A program made the translations under genes and the position numbers. DNA of 64,000 nt from the NCBI GenBank assembly GCA_900318815.1, contig ONMA01000026.1:94441-158440 (forward strand), written 5' to 3'. Source of the stretch: an uncultured Prevotellaceae bacterium. GTDB taxonomy: Bacteria > Bacteroidota > Bacteroidia > Bacteroidales > Bacteroidaceae. Below the pieces are notes generated by a model. The model was not told the origin of the DNA. It ran no database searches and saw only the letters and a program-made list of their open reading frames with translations. Of this stretch, positions 26,601 to 34,398 are shown one piece after another; the first letter of the stretch is position 1, and each line of letters opens with the position of its first letter.

Positions 26601-27800
26601 TGCGTAACTATCGTTGTATGTGCTGCTGCTGCGATAAACATCCAGGACAAACTGATAGTTGCCGTTCAGGTCCATTGCAGGAAGCACCAGCTTGGTCAGC
26701 GTGCCTTGGTTCATATCGGGTAGCTGCAACTGATGGGTGCTGTTGCCACCCAAGCTGCTGGTACTAATCTTGAAAATATTTGAACCGCTGCCGTCAATAT
26801 GCTCATTCACCCAGCAGGGGGCGTTGAAGTTGCCGCTTGCGTAGCTCTCGAAGTTCTCGGTCCAGGGGAAGGTGGTGATAACGTCGCAGTCGGTGGTGAA
26901 TTTTATAGAGACAAATTTGCTCTCGCCATCAGTGCCATAGACAGCCTTCACGCGGAAGTTGTAGGCCTTTGCTGGCTCTAAGCCGCTGAGGGCAACAGAT
27001 GTGGTATTCACCGAGGTCTCTGCGCTCCAGTCGGCATCAGATGCCTTCTTGTACTGGTAGGCATAGCCAGTAGGAGAACCTTCTGGAGCAGTCCACGAAA
27101 TGGTAGCTCCAGTGCTTGTCAGGTCACTGACAATAAGATCGGTAGGCTTGTTGTAAACCACGCCGCCACCAGAAGGAGTGATTTCAATCTTGATGTTCGG
27201 GCGGTTGTTTATTGCCTCCCCCGGCACAGTTGCGGTGATGTCGTAGGCATTTCCGTCGTTATGGTTGTAACGGGTCATTTTGCTTTCGGTTGCAGTGCAA
27301 TACCAACTATCTCCGTTGAAGTAATACACCCAACCTTTGTTAATACCAATCAGGAGGTTCGATGTCCCGTCGTAAGCAAAGGGCGTGTCGAGCTCGATGG
27401 TTACCCAGCCGTCTTCTGCGGGAACGGAAAGCGTTCCGTTGAAGACCTCACCGGCATCGGCGAGGCTGATGCCTTCTGATTCCAGGTCTTCCGCATCAAC
27501 GTTTGCCATGTAAACGGCAATCGGGAAGTCCTTAGCAGCAGCACCGGTATAGTGGAAGCTGATGCTGGTGATGGTTCCCGCCGTTCCAATCTCGTCAGCC
27601 GTGTAGAGCTGCTCTGTGATGGAGTAGTTGTAGTAGGTGCCAATAGGAACGTACTTATTAGTTGAAGTTCCGTCTCCAATCTCCACTTCGTCTGCCCATG
27701 CTCCTGTGGCACAGCACAGCATGGCAATGAGCAACATGGCTGCCCTGACCCTCGTCGTGAGCGTCAAGGCGAAAGATTTTGTTTTCTTTCTCATGTTCAT
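23631..27800 (-). CDS. Secreted FN3-repeat protein with altered C-terminus
   Basis: A 1389-aa protein. Start at 27800 or at the Met two codons later (27794); signal peptide to about residue 36 (CCATGAWA-DEV). An N-terminal jelly-roll ('IPIAVYMANV'-like) leads into at least six FN3 modules with repeated 'TGLTPETEYEVQVQGNYG', 'ATISWTAPEG' and 'NHTATIGWTSEATEW' strings, and jelly-roll modules with 'NWLISPQVNLGG' and 'FIYSPELPAYPSGSTLEF'. The last 500 residues parallel the end of the C10 protease protein. The tail begins normally ('WYTVDGMKLGKQPKRKGVYI') but then becomes QGLQRRQPKLRHHHRR, because a deletion has joined it out of frame to the small-peptide gene. The C-terminal sorting residues are thus lost, so surface attachment may be impaired. 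No protease domain. Confidence 0.8.
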   Translation of the reverse strand: MNMRKKTKSFALTLTTRVRAAMLLIAMLCCATGAWADEVEIGDGTSTNKYVPIGTYYNYSITEQLYTADEIGTAGTITSISFHYTGAAAKDFPIAVYMANVDAEDLESEGISLADAGEVFNGTLSVPAEDGWVTIELDTPFAYDGTSNLLIGINKGWVYYFNGDSWYCTATESKMTRYNHNDGNAYDITATVPGEAINNRPNIKIEITPSGGGVVYNKPTDLIVSDLTSTGATISWTAPEGSPTGYAYQYKKASDADWSAETSVNTTSVALSGLEPAKAYNFRVKAVYGTDGESKFVSIKFTTDCDVITTFPWTENFESYASGNFNAPCWVNEHIDGSGSNIFKISTSSLGGNSTHQLQLPDMNQGTLTKLVLPAMDLNGNYQFVLDVYRSSSTYNDSYASEGIRVFVSADGQIEGATEIGFIPRHYAVSSTIVPAEAASGWYTYEVPIPMTGTCHLILRGESQYCTSTYMDNFVVELVPTCRKPTGVNASDVTNHTATIGWTSEATEWVVAYKTDADEEFTEVAAVTENPYTLTGLAAETIYTVKVRTNCGGGDYSDWTAPVNFTTDIAAPVPTNVAVSNVTNKAATVSWVSDATSFNVQYKATSTEEWQTVTATASPITITGLTPETEYEVQVQGNYGDLDGLSAWSAAVTFTTDIAFPAPTAVAANHVKATKADISWTGEDDATSFNLRYALDLGFYEDFENGLGQWTVVRNGEGDGNTDWHVVNSNTIFSDGAIPAHSGNYVVMSRSYSGSAYNVDNWLISPQVNLGGTMTYWVRDDGKYHEHYDIYVSTTTTDLSAFTKVYEPGNASGEWTEVTVDLSAYAGQQGYVAFRNTDNDQDFLFIDDVTIAAQSSTIDWMTVNNVTSPYTITGLTPETDYVAEVQAVYAGGSSTWAPANFTTLAANAIPFNLQADDITGTTATLSWDGAQDSYNVRYHSVYYFNPFNTDEDRAGWTSSKSIYGTEDTVYNIPEVNNYFLSMGWESTAEDFIYSPELPAYPSGSTLEFYHFYLNEANTFQVGYSTTTNDATAFTWSNPIAATVSYQNGAYTVKYSQTLPDGVKYVAFKATASSQNKCILIDDFKIFKGASNNEWEETVSNVDANTLAITGLTSGTEYEWQVQGNLTNGTTKWISAFFTTTADIELANDATDNSDIIANNADKVANVTLSGRTLYKDGEWNTICLPFDLVLEGSPLEGATAKTLTNAEVTDNGEYTHVELTFGDDVTTLQAGVPYIIKWEASQENIVNPTFTGVLIKDVEEEVRTLSFADYQVQFIGYYDAFNITSEDVDIFYMTAGNELKATGKNRTLKSCRAYFQFSEEAQKARQFVLNFGDGSEATGIVSTKSSPDSTNDGWYTVDGMKLGKQPKRKGVYIQGLQRRQPKLRHHHRR

Positions 27801-28082
27801 TTTTGTGATTTTTTTTCGTTAATATGATGTTAGTTATTCTCTGTCAGTGAATAGGGCGCAAACGTCGGCCATGGAGCCCACTTTCGTGCCTTTTTCGCTT
27901 TCAACTTGCAATATTACGGTTTTTTTAGCAAATAATGTGCAAAAGAGGGCAATACCCCCCCCATTTTTTAAGATGTTTTAACGATTGAGGGGGTTTGGCT
28001 TTGGTGGAGGGATTTTGGTGGAGGGGGGGGAAACTAATTGCCTTAATAACCGTAATTGTTCCGTAATTCTTCTTTTTTTTCT
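27801..28082. other. Upstream region of the FN3 gene with C8 and G8 homopolymer tracts
   Basis: A run of eight C at 27955-27962 and a run of eight G at 28023-28030 flank a G/T-rich segment. Both lie 150-230 bases upstream of the FN3 protein start. The first linker unit of the palindrome array begins at about 28031. No clear -7 box was found. Confidence 0.6.
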
Positions 28083-28750
28083 GAAACGAATTATTCTAAT
28101 TGAATCTAATTTTAATCACGAATTTTCTTAATTAATTATTGACTATATCTTTGATTATTCTTCAAGCAAGATAGAAAATTAAAATTAAGAAAATTCGTGA
28201 ATAAAATTAAGGTCAATTAGGGCAATTCGTTTCTAAAAAGAAAATTTGTGGATAAAACTACGGTCAATTATGGCAATTCGTTTCCAAAAAAGAAAATTTG
28301 TGGATAATATTAAGGTCAATTAGGGAAATTCGTTTCTAAAAAAGAAACTAATTGCCGTAATAACCGTAATTGTTCCGTAATTTCCGTAATTCTTCTTTTT
28401 TCGGGAAACGAATTATTCTAATTGTATCTAATTTTTCCCACAAATTTTCTTAATTAATCATTGACTATATCTTTGATTATTCTTCGAGCAAGATAGAAAA
28501 TTAAAATTAAGAAAATTCGTGGATAAAATTACGGTCAATTAAGGCAATTCGTTTCCAAAAAAGAAAAATCGTGAATAAAATTAAGGTCAATTACGGAAAT
28601 TCGTTTCTTTTTTTGGGGGGAAACAAATTACCGTAATGCCCGTAATTGTTCCGTAATTCTTTTTTTTTTCTGAAACGAATTATTCTAATTGAATCTAATT
28701 TTTATCACGAATTTTATTTAATCGTTATATATATAGGAATTTTCTTCTTT

Positions 28751-28858
28751 AAGGGTGACAGGGTGACAGAATGCCGATAAACAGGGCGTTTGCACCCTTG
28801 CCAAACAGCATTCTTACTGCTCAATTCTCTCGAGAATTTATCTGCAACTCGGCTTTCT
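28751..28858. repeat. Insert in palindrome 3 (GGGTGACA element), short form
   Basis: Begins AAGGGTGACAGGGTGACAGA and ends GCAACTCGGCTTTCT; contains a TTCTCTCGAGAA palindrome. The same element, about 48 bases longer, is at 29682-29837. Confidence 0.85.
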
Positions 28859-29681
28859 ACCTCATTTTCTTAATTATTCTTCGAGTGAGATTGAAATTAA
28901 AATTAAGAAATTTCGTGGATAAAATTAAGGTCAATTAAGGCAATTCGTTTCCAAACCTGCTTGTTTCTGAAACAAATTGCCGTAATACCCGTAATTCTCC
29001 CGTAATTTTTCTTTTTTTTGAAACGAATTGTCCTAATTCATTCTAATTTTTATCACAAATTTTCTTAATTATTCTTTGACCATGATAGAAAAATAAAATT
29101 AAGAAAATTCGTGGATAAAATTAAGGTCAATTAAGGAAATTCGTTTCCAAGCCTGTTTGTTTCTGAAACAAATTGCCGTAATACCCGTAATTCTCCCGTA
29201 ATTTTTCTTTTTTTTGAAACGAATTGTCCTAATTCATCCTAATTTTTATCACGAATTTTCTTAATTATTCTTTGACTAAGATAGAAAAATAAAATTAAGA
29301 ATAATTCGTGGTTAAAATTAAGGTCAATTAAGGAAATTCGTTTCCAAACCTGCTTGTTTCTGAAACAAATTGCCGTAATACCCGTAATTGTTCCGTAATT
29401 CTTCTTCTTTTCTGGAAACGAATTATTCTAATTGAATCTAATTTATCCCACAAATTTTTCTTAATTTATCTTTGACTAAGAAATAAAAATAAAAAATTCG
29501 TGAATAAAATTAAGGTCAATTACGGAAATTCGTTTCTTTTTTTGGGGGGAAACAAATTACCGTAATGCCCGTAATTGTTCCGTAATTCTTCTTTTTTTTT
29601 CTGAAACGAATTATTCTAATTGAAACTAATTTTTATCACGAATTTTATTTAATCGTTATATATATAGGAATTTTCTTCTTT

Positions 29682-29837
29682 AAGGGTGACAGGGTGACAG
29701 AATGCCGATAAACAGGGCGTTTGCTACTTGCACTTAAATTCTCGAGAGAATTGATGCGTAAAGTACATCTTTACCCTTGCCAAACAGCATTCTTACTGCT
29801 CAATTCTCTCGAGAATTTATCTGCAACTCGGCTTTCT
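29682..29837. repeat. Insert in palindrome 7 (GGGTGACA element), long form
   Basis: Identical ends to the copy at 28751 but with an extra internal segment (about 29725-29772) holding a second TTCTCGAGAGAA palindrome, so the two TCTCGAGA-type sites are in inverted arrangement. Confidence 0.85.
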
Positions 29838-30202
29838 TCCTCATTTTTCTTAATTATTCTTCGAGTGAGATTGAAATTATAATTAAGAAAATTTGTGGAT
29901 AAAATTAAGGCCAATTAGGGAAATTCGTTTCAAAAAAAGAAACTAATTGCCATAATAACCGTAATTGTTCCGTAATTTCCGTAATTCTTCTTTTTTCGGG
30001 AAACGAATTATTCTAATTGACCTTAATTTTATCCACGAATTTTTCTTAATTATTCTTTGAGCAAGGTTGAAAATTAAAAAAATTCGTGGATAAAATTACG
30101 GTCAATTAAGGAAATTCGTTTCTAAGAAAAAAAAGGTGAATAAAATTTAGGTCGAGCGAAGGCAATTCGTTTCCAAGAATGATTTTTGCGAAAAAGAACG
30201 GG

Positions 30203-30227
30203 AAGTGAAGAGTGAAGAGTGAAGAAT
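30203..30227. repeat. Heptamer repeat, three units, minus orientation
   Basis: GAAGTGAAGAGTGAAGAGTG followed by AAGAAT; same heptamer family as at 951 and 18931 but on the opposite strand. It lies at the edge of the 22-bp array. Confidence 0.8.
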
Positions 30228-30233
30228 GTGAGT

Positions 30234-30387
30234 TTACACCTCAACGAAATGGACTTTACGCTTTGATGAATGGCGAATCACACCGTGATTAATGTGACAT
30301 CACGGTGTAATCAATGTTTCCTCAGGGTGTGATGAATGCCTCGTCAGGGTGTAACGAATGCTTCGCCAAGGTGTCAAGGATTATTTA
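30234..30387. repeat. Seven-copy degenerate 22-bp tandem repeat
   Basis: Exact 22-base register at 30234, 30256, 30278, 30300, 30322, 30344 and 30366. The best-conserved copies read TCAGGGTGTGATGAATGCCT(CG) and TCAGGGTGTAACGAATGCTT(CG). The core is TCAsGGTGTrAyrAATG. The array lies between the palindrome array and the 3' end of the restriction gene. The 138 bases after it hold no clear signal. Confidence 0.85.
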
Positions 30388-30525
30388 ACAGCAACGTCAA
30401 TAGGTGTCTTCCGAATACAAGATAAGATAAAGTCTTGAATATAAACTATTTACGTAAAATCCCCAAAACTCTCGTTGCACACTTTATTTAATGTTAGAGG
30501 ATTAGACTAACTTCATTACGTGTTT

Positions 30526-31371
30526 TTAGGTTATCGAGAATACCGTGGAATCGGAAATCTTTGTCTCCAGAATCTTTGCGATTTCCTCGAAGCCGACATT
30601 GGCCTCAGCGTTCAAGCCTAAGAGCTTTGAGATTCCCTCGCTGTCGGTACTGCAACGGCTGTCGAGCACCAGCTTATAGTCTTTGCTTTCCTTTTTGAGC
30701 TTGTAGGCGTGAAAGTGCATGGAGTCGCCGATGAGCGGCTGGGTGTTCACGTGGTCGAACGAGAACTCTTTCTTTATGTATTCGAGAAGATGGTCTTGAA
30801 TGACGAGGACGAGATGCTTGTTGATGCTCTCGAAGGTATCGATTTTATGATGAAGCTGAACGAGGATGGTCTTGGCAGTCATCTTCCAGTTCATGCCAAA
30901 AGACTTCTCTGGTGCGGGGACATTCTTTTTCAGTCCTAACTCTTGCAAAGCGAGTTCGCGCTCAGGCCATACCGTTCCCGTGGTGTCCATTGTCTGAAGT
31001 TCGATGCCGACGAAGTCTTTCACTTTGCGGTTCGAGTCTGTGGAAACAAGGAAATAGTCCACGCTACCGCCGGGTATGGCCACTTCTGGCACGAGGTGCA
31101 GTTCGTTGCCAGGCTGATGCGAAGTAAGCAGGTGCAGACAGTCGGCGAATATCTGATTGCGTTCCAGTAGGCGATGGGGGCAGATGATGACGTCCTTATT
31201 TTCTGCTCCGTAACAAACAGTACAGGTGCCGATGCTGACCGTGGCCTGACTTTTGCGTACCTTGAAGCATCTTTTACCAGAATAGCGACATTGCTGACTC
31301 TTAATCAGCCCTTTCCACTTGACATCGTCACGCTCTACTGAAAAGGTAAATAGTTCCCTGACTCTTGACAT
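30526..31371 (-). CDS. Restriction endonuclease, NotI-like (Cys-rich N-terminus, PD-(D/E)xK core)
   Basis: Starting from the Met at 31371 (MSRVRELFTF) the protein has 281 residues; the longer upstream frame is shadow inside the methylase. Cysteines at 28, 35, 50, 53 and 64 ('QCRYSGKRC', 'GTCTVCYG', 'ICPHRLLERN') suggest a metal site, as in NotI, which binds iron through four Cys. The nuclease core is 'PEVAIPGGSVDYFLV' (D105) and 'DFVGIELQTMDTTGTVWP' (E124-x-Q126). It overlaps the methyltransferase gene by 37 bases, as expected for a restriction-modification pair. The recognition site cannot be read from sequence; the relation to NotI is a motif-level judgement. Confidence 0.72.
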   Translation of the reverse strand: MSRVRELFTFSVERDDVKWKGLIKSQQCRYSGKRCFKVRKSQATVSIGTCTVCYGAENKDVIICPHRLLERNQIFADCLHLLTSHQPGNELHLVPEVAIPGGSVDYFLVSTDSNRKVKDFVGIELQTMDTTGTVWPERELALQELGLKKNVPAPEKSFGMNWKMTAKTILVQLHHKIDTFESINKHLVLVIQDHLLEYIKKEFSFDHVNTQPLIGDSMHFHAYKLKKESKDYKLVLDSRCSTDSEGISKLLGLNAEANVGFEEIAKILETKISDSTVFSIT

Positions 31372-32390
31372 ATTCTTTGCTTGGCTAATTTGATGTATTC
31401 GTTCGACAGGTCGATGCCGACGGACTTGCGCCCCAGCTCGTATGCCACCTTCATCGTCGTGCCCGTGCCGCTGAAGGGGTCGAGCACCACGCCGTCCTGC
31501 GGGCAGGTCGATTTGATGGGGATGACGCATAGTTCCTCGGGGTATGGGGCGAAGTGCATCTTGCGGTGCTGCGTGTCTTCGGGAATGATGTCCCATACAT
31601 CGTTTGGCATCGTACCTTTGGGATTATAGAACAGGAAGTAGAAACCTTTCTCCTTCAGTTCCTTGGCACGGCCAGAGAGTTTCGTGGAGTCGCTGTGCGT
31701 CGTGCGCTGCTCGTTGCGGATGACCATGCGGAAGTCGGATATTTCGCCGCGCTTGATGCGGTCGAGCACCAGTTCCAACTGTGTCATGGCGTTCTTTCTT
31801 TCCTCTTCTGTCAGGCTGGTCGAAAGCTCTATCTGCCGCTTGTAGCGTATGCCGCTGACGCCCGTGGCCGAGACCACCGCGCCGTTCTTCACAATGGCTT
31901 GGCGGGGCTTCGAGCGAATGGAGTCGGCATCGAAATAATATTTGTCGCTCTTCACGAAGAAGAAGAAATCCTCGAACACCGAGCCGAAGCGGTCGGGATT
32001 GGGCGAGAGTCCACCCTTGTGCTTGTTCCAGATGACATCGTTGCGCAGAATCCATCCGTCGTCAATCATCCTCAGTGCCACGCGCCAAGGTATGCCCTGC
32101 AGCGACTTGTTGTGGTACGAGTCGCCGATGTTCAGCCAGAAGGCACCGCTCGGTTTGAGCACGCGCTTCACTTCCTTGATGATTTCGTACAGGCTGTCGA
32201 TGTATTCCTGCGGCGAGTCCTCCAGCCCGATGCCGCCGTTCTCGTACTGCCGCTTCTGCCAGTAGGGCGGACTCGTCACGCAGCAGTCCACGGAGCTGTC
32301 AGAAATGCGTCGCAGCACCTCTAACGAGTCGCCCTGCACGAATAGCGGGAATCGGCTTTCCTTACGGACATATTCAGATACTAAACACAT
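31335..32390 (-). CDS. Type II DNA methyltransferase, beta class (probably N4-cytosine)
   Basis: A 351-aa S-adenosylmethionine-dependent DNA methylase. Motif IV 'SVDCCVTSPPYWQKRQYE' (residues 34-51) precedes motif I 'VLDPFSGTGTTMKVAYELGR' (about 308), the beta order. TSPPYW is the form usual for N4-cytosine enzymes, though some N6-adenine enzymes share it. The middle region 'HKGGLSPNPDRFGSVFEDF' is the target-recognition area. It sits upstream of and overlaps the endonuclease. A TAACTTTG box (complement of 32413-32420) lies 23 bases before the start, so a very short leader is expected. Confidence 0.9.
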   Translation of the reverse strand: MCLVSEYVRKESRFPLFVQGDSLEVLRRISDSSVDCCVTSPPYWQKRQYENGGIGLEDSPQEYIDSLYEIIKEVKRVLKPSGAFWLNIGDSYHNKSLQGIPWRVALRMIDDGWILRNDVIWNKHKGGLSPNPDRFGSVFEDFFFFVKSDKYYFDADSIRSKPRQAIVKNGAVVSATGVSGIRYKRQIELSTSLTEEERKNAMTQLELVLDRIKRGEISDFRMVIRNEQRTTHSDSTKLSGRAKELKEKGFYFLFYNPKGTMPNDVWDIIPEDTQHRKMHFAPYPEELCVIPIKSTCPQDGVVLDPFSGTGTTMKVAYELGRKSVGIDLSNEYIKLAKQRICQESGNYLPFQ

Positions 32391-32412
32391 ATTGCCAATC
32401 GATTTCTGCCCG

Positions 32413-32420
32413 CAAAGTTA
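32413..32420 (-). promoter_or_regulatory. -7 box of the restriction-modification operon
   Basis: TAACTTTG on the minus strand, followed by GC. No clear -33 TTG at the usual spacing. Confidence 0.5.
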
Positions 32421-32485
32421 CGCATTTCCTTTCAATTATTTCTAATTCTACTCACAAATTTTTATTTTTCCGCGAAGAGTCTATC

Positions 32486-32509
32486 CTCGTACCCTCGTAC
32501 CTTCGTACC
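32486..32509. repeat. Three-copy 8-bp tandem repeat
   Basis: CTCGTACC, CTCGTACC, TTCGTACC in the gap between the radical-SAM stop and the methylase promoter; degenerate continuations (TCCGAAATCGTACC) follow. Confidence 0.75.
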
Positions 32510-32570
32510 TCCGAAATCGTACCATTTTACATTTTGCATGTTACTTAACATATTAGCGACCGGAAAGTTC

Positions 32571-33875
32571 TTACTCGTCCTTGAAATCAAAGGAGAGTTG
32601 CTGCTCGTCGGCGATGCGTTTCTGCTGGGCCTTGCTGATGAGGAGGGGACGGAGCCGTTCGGGACGCAGTTCGTTGATGCCGACAATGGGAGCAGGGACG
32701 GCAAAGCCCTGCGAACGGGTAAGCTCGTTGCAAGTGATGAAGTACTTGGCCTTCTTCATCACCACCCCCATCTTCTTCAGGTCGAAAGACGTGAGACGGT
32801 TGAAACGGCGGGAGTTGACGATGAGCCAGGCCGACTTCGTGCCGAGACCCGGCACACGCAGGAGCTGCTCGTAGTCGGCAGCGTTGATGTCGACGGGGAA
32901 GAACTCCGGGTGGCGCAAGGCCCAGGCGAGCTTCGGGTCGACCTCGAGGTCGAGGTTGGCATGCAGGTCGTCGACAATCTCCTCTACATTGAAATGGTAG
33001 AAGCGCAAGAGCCAGTCGGCCTGGTAGAGGCGGTTCTCGCGCACGAGGGGCGGCTGCTTGAGGACGGGCAGTCGCGGGTCGTAGGTGTTCACGCTGACAT
33101 AGCCGGAGTAGTAGACGCGGCGCATGGTGGGCTGTGCGTAGAGAGCCGACGACATGGTGAGGATGTCACGGTCGGTCTCCTTGGTGGCCCCGACAATCAT
33201 CTGCGTGGACTGCCCTGCGGGCACGAAGCGGGGCGCATGGCGGTAACGCTTGCGGTCCTCCTTGTTCTCAAGAACTCCCTGCTGGATGAGACGCATGGGC
33301 TGGAACACGCTCTGGTGATCCTTCTCGGGTGCCAGCAGCTTCAGCGACTCCTCACGGGGAATCTCGATGTTCACGCTCATGCGGTCGGCATAGCGTCCGG
33401 CCTCGTTGAGGAGTTCCTGCGAACAGCCGGGGATGCTCTTCAGGTGGATGTAACCATTGAAGCGGTGTACGAGGCGCAGGTCGCGGGCAATGGCGGCCAG
33501 ACGCTCCATGGTGTAGTCGGGGTTGCGCACCACGCCGCTCGACAGGAACAGCCCCTCGATGTAGTTGCGGCGGTAGAACTCCATCGTGATCTCCTCCAGC
33601 TCGGTGACGGAGAGCGTGGCTCGCTTGATGTCGTTGGAGCGGCGGTTGATGCAGTAGGCACAGTCGTACATGCAGTGGTTGGTGAGCATCACCTTGAGCA
33701 GGGAGATGCAGCGGCCATCGTCGGCAAACGAATGGCAGATGCCCACGCCGCCCACCGTGGAGCCTACCATGCCCTGCTTGCCACGGCGCACGGTGCCGCT
33801 CGACGAGCACGACACGTCGTACTTCGCCGACTCTGCGAGCACTCGCAAACGTTCCATGGTCTTCTCTGTCAGCAT
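32571..33875 (-). CDS. Putative DNA modification/repair radical SAM protein with C-terminal HhH (TIGR03916 type)
   Basis: From the Met at 33875 (MLTEKTMERLRVLAES) the protein has 434 residues; an in-frame start seven codons upstream is possible. The radical-SAM cluster motif is 'LTNHCMYDCAYCINRRSN' (CxxxCxxC). The C-terminal region has a helix-hairpin-helix 'LLRVPGLGTKSAWLIVNSRR', implying DNA contact. This family normally lies beside the DUF4130 protein gene; here the partner is at 17907-18932 on the same strand, 13.6 kb downstream. Only an imperfect -7 box (TACCTTCG) is visible close to the start; an outward promoter at 34157 inside the mobile element could drive it. Confidence 0.88.
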   Translation of the reverse strand: MLTEKTMERLRVLAESAKYDVSCSSSGTVRRGKQGMVGSTVGGVGICHSFADDGRCISLLKVMLTNHCMYDCAYCINRRSNDIKRATLSVTELEEITMEFYRRNYIEGLFLSSGVVRNPDYTMERLAAIARDLRLVHRFNGYIHLKSIPGCSQELLNEAGRYADRMSVNIEIPREESLKLLAPEKDHQSVFQPMRLIQQGVLENKEDRKRYRHAPRFVPAGQSTQMIVGATKETDRDILTMSSALYAQPTMRRVYYSGYVSVNTYDPRLPVLKQPPLVRENRLYQADWLLRFYHFNVEEIVDDLHANLDLEVDPKLAWALRHPEFFPVDINAADYEQLLRVPGLGTKSAWLIVNSRRFNRLTSFDLKKMGVVMKKAKYFITCNELTRSQGFAVPAPIVGINELRPERLRPLLISKAQQKRIADEQQLSFDFKDE

Positions 33876-33980
33876 AACAAGCGCGAAGGTAGTCATTTTT
33901 TTGGAAATACGCTTCGCGTCGGAGAAAAAAACGCAAATATGGCATAAAAATTACAATTCTTTGTTTGTTTTGCACTCGAC

Positions 33981-33996
33981 TTTCCGTAACTTTGCG
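33981..33996. other. Candidate left attachment site
   Basis: TTTCCGTAACTTTGCG, identical to 46192-46207. A TTTG 19 bases upstream of TAACTTTG also makes it a consensus promoter, so it may be the original promoter split by integration. The alternative right end at 46262-46289 matches this site over 28 bases with about five mismatches. Confidence 0.45.
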
Positions 33997-34156
33997 AAGA
34001 TTTCTTGCTTTTCTTTGTATAAAGGCAGTTTGGGGAATTGAAGGAAAATGGGGTTACGATTTGGAGACCGTACTCAATTCCACATTCTGCTATGAATTGC
34101 ATTCAAAGAACCCATGACGCTGAGCCACCAGCCGTACTATGACTCATCATCGGGTG

Positions 34157-34187
34157 CAAAGGTAATGACTATTTTTGAGATAACCAA
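34157..34187 (-). promoter_or_regulatory. Outward-facing promoter at the left end of the element
   Basis: Minus-strand TACCTTTG (complement of 34157-34164) with TTTGG/TTG (CAA at 34185-34187) 20 bases upstream. No gene of the element lies downstream; the transcript would run out towards the radical-SAM gene. The rest of the 33997-34398 gap holds no convincing ORF; a 63-codon frame at 34114 on the plus strand lacks support. Confidence 0.6.
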
Positions 34188-34398
34188 ATATATACCTGTT
34201 TTTCTAGCGAGCTTACTCATGACTTTTGAAACGATTGTGGCATCTTGTGTGACACCTGTCAGAAAAGTGGATTTTAGGCTACGTCCTATTACTCAATGTT
34301 TGTGACGTGTCGCAAATGTTGGATGATGTCACCTCCTTAATTACTCTTACTACTTACAGCTTAACTATAGTATTGGAATATTTATATTGTCTTCTTTT

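Larger units (their letters stand above)
28083..30122. repeat. Array of eight long AT-rich palindromes bounded by GAAACGAATT/AATTCGTTTC
   Basis: Eight units open with GAAACGAATT and close with its complement AATTCGTTTC: 28083-28233, 28405-28555, 28672-28951, 29020-29147, 29216-29344, 29415-29536, 29603-29931 and 30000-30122. Within each, the left arm (ATTCTAATTG..TCTAATTTT..CACGAATTTTCTTAATT) mirrors the right arm (AATTAAGAAAATTCGTGGATAAAATTAAGGTCAATTAAGG, in parts) around a loop of about 30-50 bases. Linkers are also repeated and contain GCCGTAATAACCGTAATTG and TTCCGTAATTCTTC. The third and seventh units carry a shared insert. No ORF. It is present between the FN3 protein and a restriction-modification pair. 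Confidence 0.93.

Noticed and set aside
28021-30387. CRISPR array
   Set aside because: Repeats are long palindromes or contiguous 22-mers without unique spacers of even length, and no cas genes are present.
31372-31596. N-terminal extension of the endonuclease frame
   Set aside because: It lies inside the methylase gene in another frame and has the Arg/His/Pro-rich composition of a shadow; the Met at 31371 gives the natural start.
34114-34305. 63-codon ORF at the left end of the element
   Set aside because: No promoter on that strand and no family resemblance; looks like random open frame in AT-rich DNA.
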